A stretch of DNA of 64,000 bases from Meandrina meandrites (lineage: Eukaryota > Cnidaria > Anthozoa > Scleractinia > Meandrinidae). How positions within the stretch are numbered: position 1 is the first letter of the stretch; each line of letters opens with the position of its first letter. Under the pieces are notes generated by a model, which ran no database searches, was not told the origin of the DNA, and worked only from the letters and a program-made list of their open reading frames with translations. The DNA lies in NCBI GenBank assembly GCA_963693305.1, contig OY855907.1, forward strand, positions 35,502,301 through 35,566,300. The letters are read 5' to 3'. The position numbers were made by a program, and so were the translations under genes. Shown here piece after piece: positions 57,161 to 64,000 of this stretch.

Positions 57161-60100
57161 ATGGCGTCGTCCGAGAAGCAAATGATCCCTTTAGAAGAAC
57201 ATGAAGGCAATCCGGAGCAAGTATCTCCCAAAGAGCATTTGGTGGAAGTAGTTTCCTCAAGTTGCCGATGTAAAATTGTCATCATTGTTTGTGTTGTAGT
57301 ACTTGTAGTTGTTATCGTTGCAGGAACCTTGATTGGAATATACGTCCTAAGCAGCAAATGTAAGTACTGATAGTTTATTTTGGATGCTAGCTGTACTTCG
57401 GTATCTCCGTATGGAAAAATGATTTGCTTGCAGTAAGCTGTTTGAAAACGTCGTGTTATTGCCCTGCTGAGCTCGAATGAATTTGGCCTGGCAGTGGCAT
57501 GACGATAGCACGGCAATGGTTTCGAACGTCGAATTTAATGCAGTCGCGCCAAATTCAAATTATACCACAAACAACGAAACAAACCGCAAGCTGCAAAATT
57601 ACTTATAATGCATAAAAATAATTTATGAATTTAGTTCGGCACAACAAAGAGCATACCGTTTGAAACCAAGTCGCGCTACTGCGGTTAATTTAGTTCGGCA
57701 CGGCAATCGCGCGATGTTTGGAACAGGCCTAACTTTGGGTATCCCTGGTGATATTTCCATCCTGTTATCTCGGATGCTGTTCCCACCATTTAGGCTCTGT
57801 TCAGCATTATATTATACCCCGTTTTCGTCGAGAATCAGTGGAGCTAATGTATGTTGATAATTTTCGGCACTAACAATGTTGTTCTGACTATATACTGCAT
57901 GACTGTCTGTCTGCACTATTGACCTACAATTCATATTTTGTTTCGTTGAAGTTCTGTCGTCTATCAATTGTCCTCAGTTGTTATATTACTGTCATAATAT
58001 AGATTCAGTTGTGGTGACTAAGAAATCGTCAAATATTGCCATTACTACCGAACAATCAAATTATTTCTTAAATTTCCGGCTGATTTTGTTTCAGTTATAA
58101 TTCTGAAAAGCGGTATTCCTAACAAATTTGATTCGCGATAAGACTCTGCTGTGACACTGAACTGTTGTCTGCCCAATAACTCGGTCAAGCTTTAACCAGA
58201 CCGCATTGTAATACATATATTAATTTTAGTTTTCCTGACTATTTTCTTCATCGTGTAGCTGACGAAGGCTCAAAAGACAAAGGAACAGGAGAGTCAGAGG
58301 GAAGCATTCCCTCACTCACGGCGAGACCCGGTGAGTAGTTCATTTGTCAGATTCGGACTTCCATGTCAGTTGCTAATTCAGATGATTATAGCGGAATGTG
58401 CTCAGTGATCGGTTTACCTTTAGCTGAATAAGCTAAAGAAATAGTTAATTTATTTGCTTTATCAGTGCATGAATGGAACGAGGAAAAGCGTACGCTTTTG
58501 TGATTTTAGTTAAATGTTCAGTCACTGATATCATTTTGTAAAAGGAAGTGAAATACGTCTAGTGATCAAGAACATGTGTTCACGTCTTATAACTGAATAC
58601 ACGGTAGACTGAACTATCGTAAAAACGCAAGCAAACATTCAGTAACTAGCTGAACCTGCCTTGTACTACAACGGTCCGCTCTCTCTCAGTTAGCTCCTCG
58701 CCTTTTTGACCTATACCACTTTTCGTTATTTCGGAACAAACTATCACAGCTGAGTAGATTTAGTCAAGATGAGCTGAGATTGAATGAAACGTGATTCATT
58801 TAATCTTTAACTAAGCCGGATTGTACTACCCTGAAAGCCATGCAGTCTTAACTCATACACATTTTCTCAAGCAGATAGTTATAAAATTCTCAAAACTAGA
58901 ATTATAGAAACATATAGTGACAATCAGTAATGTGCACATTTCAGCAAGAGTTGATTTCATTGTAAGTGTTTCATGGAGTTCTAAGGCGAGATCAAGAAGT
59001 GAAGCTTTGACTATTTTAGCTTTGTTTGTTTGTTTGTTTTTTTCGTTTCTTTCTGGCATGCACCAGTTGCGTGTTGTTGACGCCGCTAAAACAATAAATA
59101 GGTTACTTAGGGTTAGCTATCAATAGAACAAGGCAGACTCTTTTGGAAAGCCTCCAAGAAAATCATGGTAACATCTTTAAGACCCTGTACGTCTGGAATA
59201 TGTCATGGTAAACACAAACTAGCGAGAGTACTAGTGCGATCAACTACTGAGCACTTGAAGAAAACAGACGTCGCAAGAACCAACTAAACGAGTGGAAGGT
59301 AAAATTTCCCTTCCCTCTCACTCTCACTTTTTTCTGCCTCCGATCGGTCTCGATCCCTTAAGCTCCTTTCCTTCAAAAGGAGCCCTTTGGAATAGTGAGT
59401 ATTTAGCCTCTATGGATACTCCCAGACTTTTTTGACAAATCTTCGATTTTTGCAAGCAGATCTTCGTTTTTGGTTTGCGTGACAGTGTAGTCAGTGTAAA
59501 TCACAGCCGATTAAATATGTCACTTTAATAGGAACGCATTTCATAAATAACTGTTTCAATCCACGAAAAGCACTATAAACAGTTGCTGAAACAATAACTA
59601 GGAATCATTCTTTATACGCCGTAAAATGTCAAACAACCGAGGTATTAGCAGAGATTAAAGATATTTTTTCAGTTTTAACGCGTTTATAGATGTTAATATT
59701 TTATTGATAAAGGGAACTTTTCAAGCTCCACTTCGGTATTGAGATGACGTATCATTCCATGAGGTTTAGTAGGCGACCTCAAATTCAAGTCTTCCTTCCC
59801 TCCTTCCTTTGATTCTTGTTAACAATTAATTTATGCATTAAATCTGGATTTATCCAATTCAACGGTGAGCTGGCTCACAGGAGCTTTAGATTTCAGCGGT
59901 AATCATCGCGTCTTCGATTTCTTTGGAAATATCAGTGAAAAGCATTTATCACTTCCTAACGGTTGTTAGTGACGAAAGCCGTTACGATTTCTGCCCGGTT
60001 TATTTCGTTTTACCCCGACTAACTGCCCCTGGGTCACCGACGATGCACAAGTACGAAAGTGTTACTCCTTTTTTAATGACGAAAAACAAATAGACCAGTG

Positions 60101-61201
60101 GGCGACCAGTAGTTTTCTAACCCTGAAATAAATCTTAAGGAAAAGGAGCAGTGTATGCACCTTTTACCAAAACGATCGCATGTTTCTTTAATGGATTTGT
60201 AAATTCAAATATTTTACCAATCTATATCGCCATTTCCAGCAGTATTTGTGTTAAACCTCTTCTTTTCGATCACCCGTTTTTTTTACAGGATATGTAAAAT
60301 GCACAATGCAATACTTCTACAACTATAGAAAAAAAAACGTTTTCCGTTTTCCATTCACATTAGATAACTCTTCCTTTTCGTCTCTTAATTTCCATGTATT
60401 TCGCTGTTTGTGTATCTTTTGTTTCTCCATCTTTTCTCTATAAAATGTGTATTCTATACTGAGCCGCTTGACTACCGTTTTGTGCTGTAGATTATACACA
60501 ATTATTATATGGCTACAATAGTACGCGCGCTCTGATTGGCTGATGAGCGGGCAAGATTTTCTTGTAATGACCGGGCAAAATAACTATATCAGTGACATAA
60601 TAACTATATAAATTATGGTTCAATTGTCGTCAGGTGTGGCCGGAGTGATGTTTTTAAAAATACCACCTGAGATTTTAAAGTAAGCTTGGTTTCAATTGAA
60701 GTGCTTACTTCAGATATTATTATCCTTGAGTGTGGAACACATATTCAGTACTTATAAAACTCCTTGCAAGAACTTTTTGTTGTTTATTATGCAATGTTTT
60801 CTTTATTTCTCTATATGTCAGTACCAGTAGCTTACAGGTTGATTTGACTTTTTATAACGTATATAAGAGAACGCGAGCTTTTCAAATAATGAAGCCAGTG
60901 TTACACCGTCTGAGATTTTATTGCCAGTGCATGACATTGCATCTGAAATTTCTTTTTTAGTTAAAATTTAGCCATCACTTACATCAGTGACAAAGCCTTC
61001 CAGTGTTGTAGTAACTAGAAATTTTTGCAGTTCAAATAAACCTTCTTGTTGCCTTCTCCAACAGCAACATCAACGTATTCCCAGCAAAGCCAGACATCAT
61101 CTCTGTCTGTAACGACGTCATTTACCACAACCACAGGCAGAATGAGTCATACCACAGTCGTCCCCACAATAAGTGGCATCAGCTCAGCAAGCAGTAGTTA
61201 G
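57161..61201 (+). CDS. Short CILP-like N-terminal paralog, copy 3
   Basis: Exons 57161-57359, 58259-58330 and 61065-61201, with the same phases and the same TAG. Predicted 135 residues, nearly the same as copy 2 (SSSCRCKIV before the helix; SSK in place of GSN at the end of exon 1). Intron 2 is shortened by two deletions relative to copies 1 and 2. Whether further exons lie beyond the right edge cannot be seen; in copies 1 and 2 nothing resembling TSP1 or later exons follows in about 5-6 kb. Expression and function unknown. Confidence 0.65.
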
Positions 61202-64000
61202 TGCGAAGATCACAGCCTCCGATACAGCCCGACTGTATTCACGAAGGTCTTACCTGAGTTAAACCTGGGTCTCAATGATAATCAACTCAGTGCATCCAAT
61301 TTTTAATCAATACAGTAACTCATTCCCTCAGTCTTATGTGGCAGAGTTGTAATGACTGCATTTTTTCCAGATCCTAGAATTTTTCGTATGAATTTCTCTA
61401 CTCTCAGTAATGAACTATGTATGTAATGTATCTTGTCTAAAGCCCTGTTGTAAGGGGTCATTTTTGAAAATAAACTTCACACCCCGCGGGGAATACTATA
61501 TGAAACAGACGGGGATGCTCGTCGAAAAACTTTAAATTAAGTCCCTGGAGACCAGTCTGGGCGTGGCTTAAGCTGTTTTTTTTTAATTCCTAAAAGATTT
61601 GTTCGCGTGCAACTCTAAAGGAGTCTTCGACTGCCAAAAATACTGACTTTTTAGCCCGAAGCACTCGGAGTGAGTCCAAAATCATAATTTACAATTTTAA
61701 TTTTAACCGTCTCTTCATATGGGATTTCCCCCCCCCCCCCCCCCCCGGGTTTTACACATGTGAAATTAGTTTAGTTTTCAAGATCGCTATATCTTTTGTT
61801 CAGCAAAATTTAATCGGCTAAGATTCTGATGTCTTTTATTGTTACCTTTTATAAGCTAATTTGAAAATACACGAACTCAGTCTGGTGTATTCTTTCTGAG
61901 TTCAGTTGCAGGGTCAGCCGGTTTCAAACTGCATTTCTGCACAGGACGGATAACATTTTTAACTGTTTGTTTATAACACTTGAACTCCTTGTGTAACTTC
62001 AGAAAAAGCAAATAGTTCATTATTATGTTTTAAAACAACTGACAAAGGTTTACCCAGTGTCTTTTTAATTTTACGCTGTCTTTGGGAACTACATTAGAAA
62101 TCTTGAAATCCAAAATAACTGGTCAAATATTTTAGCGCGATAGCGCGAACCAACGAATCACGGCCCATAACATAGCGATTTTAGACGCTTTAAACAAAAC
62201 ACGATAAACCGTAAAATACACTGTAAACATGCGTTTCAATTAAAACCAAATTGATTGCAAAGCTGGTACTACGGCAGAAGGGCAAAGCTGATTGGCCAAT
62301 ATTTCAACCAGCAAAGCTAGTCTTCTTTAGGGCCAGTACAATAATGTGAAAATAACTGCTCTGAAATTTGAATTTAGACATTAATGTTTAACTACATGTA
62401 TAGATATAATGTGAGACAAGAGACATACAATATAGTGACAATGCTGAAAAGTATAAAAAATAACAGAATAATAAAAAGAAAATATAAGAAAAAAGGAACA
62501 TGCATTATATGAGATGCAACTGCACTAGCACGCACCTAGTAGGTTGTTGTTTTGTAAATGGACGGCAGGAAGTGTAAAATGATTAACGCAGGTGCTGCGG
62601 TACTATGCTCTCGCTGTCTCAGCATTAACTTGTTAATTCTTTTATTGTGGGAATTAGATAAAGAGTAACTGTATGACGAATTAAACGTCGACTTGAATAT
62701 TTTGCTAGAACTGCTCGCACCCTGCGAGCAGAGCCTCTTTTAACTTCCCTGCGGCTGGAAAAGAAAGGGCTCTTCTCGCAGGGTGGAACTATCGACACAG
62801 TGAAGATGAATTTTAAACGCTTGGTTTGTAAATGAGTGAATTTTACACAGAGTATTCCTACGGGTGTGAAACAATAGTGACAGTCTTTTTTGTCGCCATA
62901 CCCAAAGGAGAATAAATTTGACTAATATAAGACTATAGTTGCGGGAATTAAAAAACGTTGTAAATATTTCTTTGTGAAATAAAGATTTTTGTTGTTGTTG
63001 TATTGTTGTATTCCTATTCAAAACAACGATCCGAGTTGACCCTGGCCGACTTTTGTCCCTGCCCATTGGAGAAGGCCCAAAGTTTGCAAACCATACTTTT
63101 ATTTTCCTTAGTAATCCTAGAACACTGAAATAAGCATGCGGGTTAAAAATTTGCTGCTTTGAAAGTTTAGTCTCAGAACTACCCTTAGGCAAAGTCTTGG
63201 AGTAAGTGGAACCGATTAAAGCAATTTTTAGCTTTCTTTCGTCGGATAGTCTAGTGTTACGCGTGTTGCGAGTGTCCTCCCTTTTAATTACAGATATATT
63301 TTTAGGTAAGAGTAAACATTAATTAAAAAAAATCGGTTAAAAAAGATGTGGTTTAAATGTTTCAGAACAGTAAAGAAACATCGCGTAAACAACATATAAT
63401 GTGAAATGTAAACTTTACGGGCTGTTTATTATATTTTCTTTCGATATTAATTTTACCTTTAATGTTTCATACAAATCCTTACAATTTTGCCGCCGCCATT
63501 TTGACCGAGTTGTCATAACGTGAGCCTGCGTTCCCTGTGGTCTCGCCGCGAACTGAAACTAACGAAAGCGTTACCGTGGCCCATGGGACGAAATAGAAAA
63601 ATATTGCCTGCGCTAAGAACCAATCAGGTTTCAGGATTGGTTACCGTGCTCTCTTTGAGAAAAATGTAAATGCAAATGCAAACACTCAATAAAGGATTAC
63701 CCTACTTTCCATGCCAGGAACAATAATAAACGGAACTGACTGCTGCACTGGGTAGCGGGTGTACACTTAGCCCAGCAACAGATCTCGTTTATTGATGCAA
63801 AAGTAGGCAAACTACGATCAAGCAAGTTTTGATCTCACATTTAGTATAAGAAACTATATCAACTTAGCGGCTTCTTCCTTCTAGAGAGTTTGACTTTTGT
63901 TAGGAATTAAGTCTCTTGTCGAAGGTCTTCCAATCTATCTGAAACTTGGTAATAATTATTGAATAATTAAGAAGCAACTTAACGAATCCGCTTGGAGCTG
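61202..64000. other. 3' flank and spacer of unit 3
   Basis: Contains the AATAAA signal at about 61468, a poly-C run (61729-61746), the empty transposon target (62253-62260) and the GC hairpin (about 62717-62784). Otherwise non-coding and matching 36382-39190. Confidence 0.5.

Larger units (their letters stand above)
57129..64000. repeat. Tandem duplication unit 3 (partial, cut by window end)
   Basis: Starts CAAGGGTATAGG at 57129 after the same CTCGCGAG junction as unit 2; the window end corresponds to about 39190 in unit 1. Compared with units 1 and 2 it lacks about 66 bp near 58848 and about 1 kb near 60577. It has an empty site for the 3.55-kb element at 62253-62260. Confidence 0.9.

Overview
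The window is nuclear DNA of an animal, most likely an anthozoan cnidarian such as a coral or sea anemone. The reasons are AT-rich sequence, GT-AG introns of animal type, an intron-containing histone H2A.Z gene, a BK (Slo1) potassium-channel exon, a cartilage-intermediate-layer-protein (CILP)-like matrix gene, and a dense load of fold-back and non-autonomous DNA transposons. The species cannot be named from sequence alone. All gene models were built by hand from splice sites, reading phase and domain motifs, without transcript support.

Layout. (1) 89-421, minus: first coding exon of a Slo1/BK channel gene that continues off the left edge. (2) 3536-5422, minus: a complete five-exon H2A.Z gene. 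(3) 6958-8988: a TTAA-bounded element holding a broken THAP-domain reading frame and an inserted LINE 3' end. (4) 10698-28092, plus: a complete nine-exon CILP-like gene of about 1310 residues, predicted as type II membrane anchor, Ser/Thr stalk, TSP1, carboxypeptidase-regulatory-like fold, Ig domain, CILP core with a furin-type site, and duplicated C-terminal modules. Its introns carry a 2.6-kb hAT-type element with perfect 8-bp target duplications, a 0.65-kb TTAA element with perfect 20-bp inverted repeats, and several fold-back repeats. (5) 28.1-31.2 kb: spacer with a (CAGT)n microsatellite and a strong hairpin. (6) 31217-64000: three head-to-tail tandem units of about 11 kb (the third cut by the window end). 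Each carries a copy of only the first three exons of the CILP-like gene, ending in the same in-frame stop.

The most interesting part is the tandem array. A partial duplication of the CILP-like gene has been amplified into small genes predicted to encode short type II membrane proteins of 131-135 residues with a Ser/Thr-rich outer tail and none of the parental matrix domains. Unit 1 keeps an upstream region like that of the parent gene; units 2 and 3 instead have the end of the preceding unit upstream. Unit 2 carries a 3.55-kb element whose 8-bp target duplication can be read against empty sites in units 1 and 3. Divergence between units is uneven, with nearly identical middle parts, which suggests recent amplification or gene conversion.
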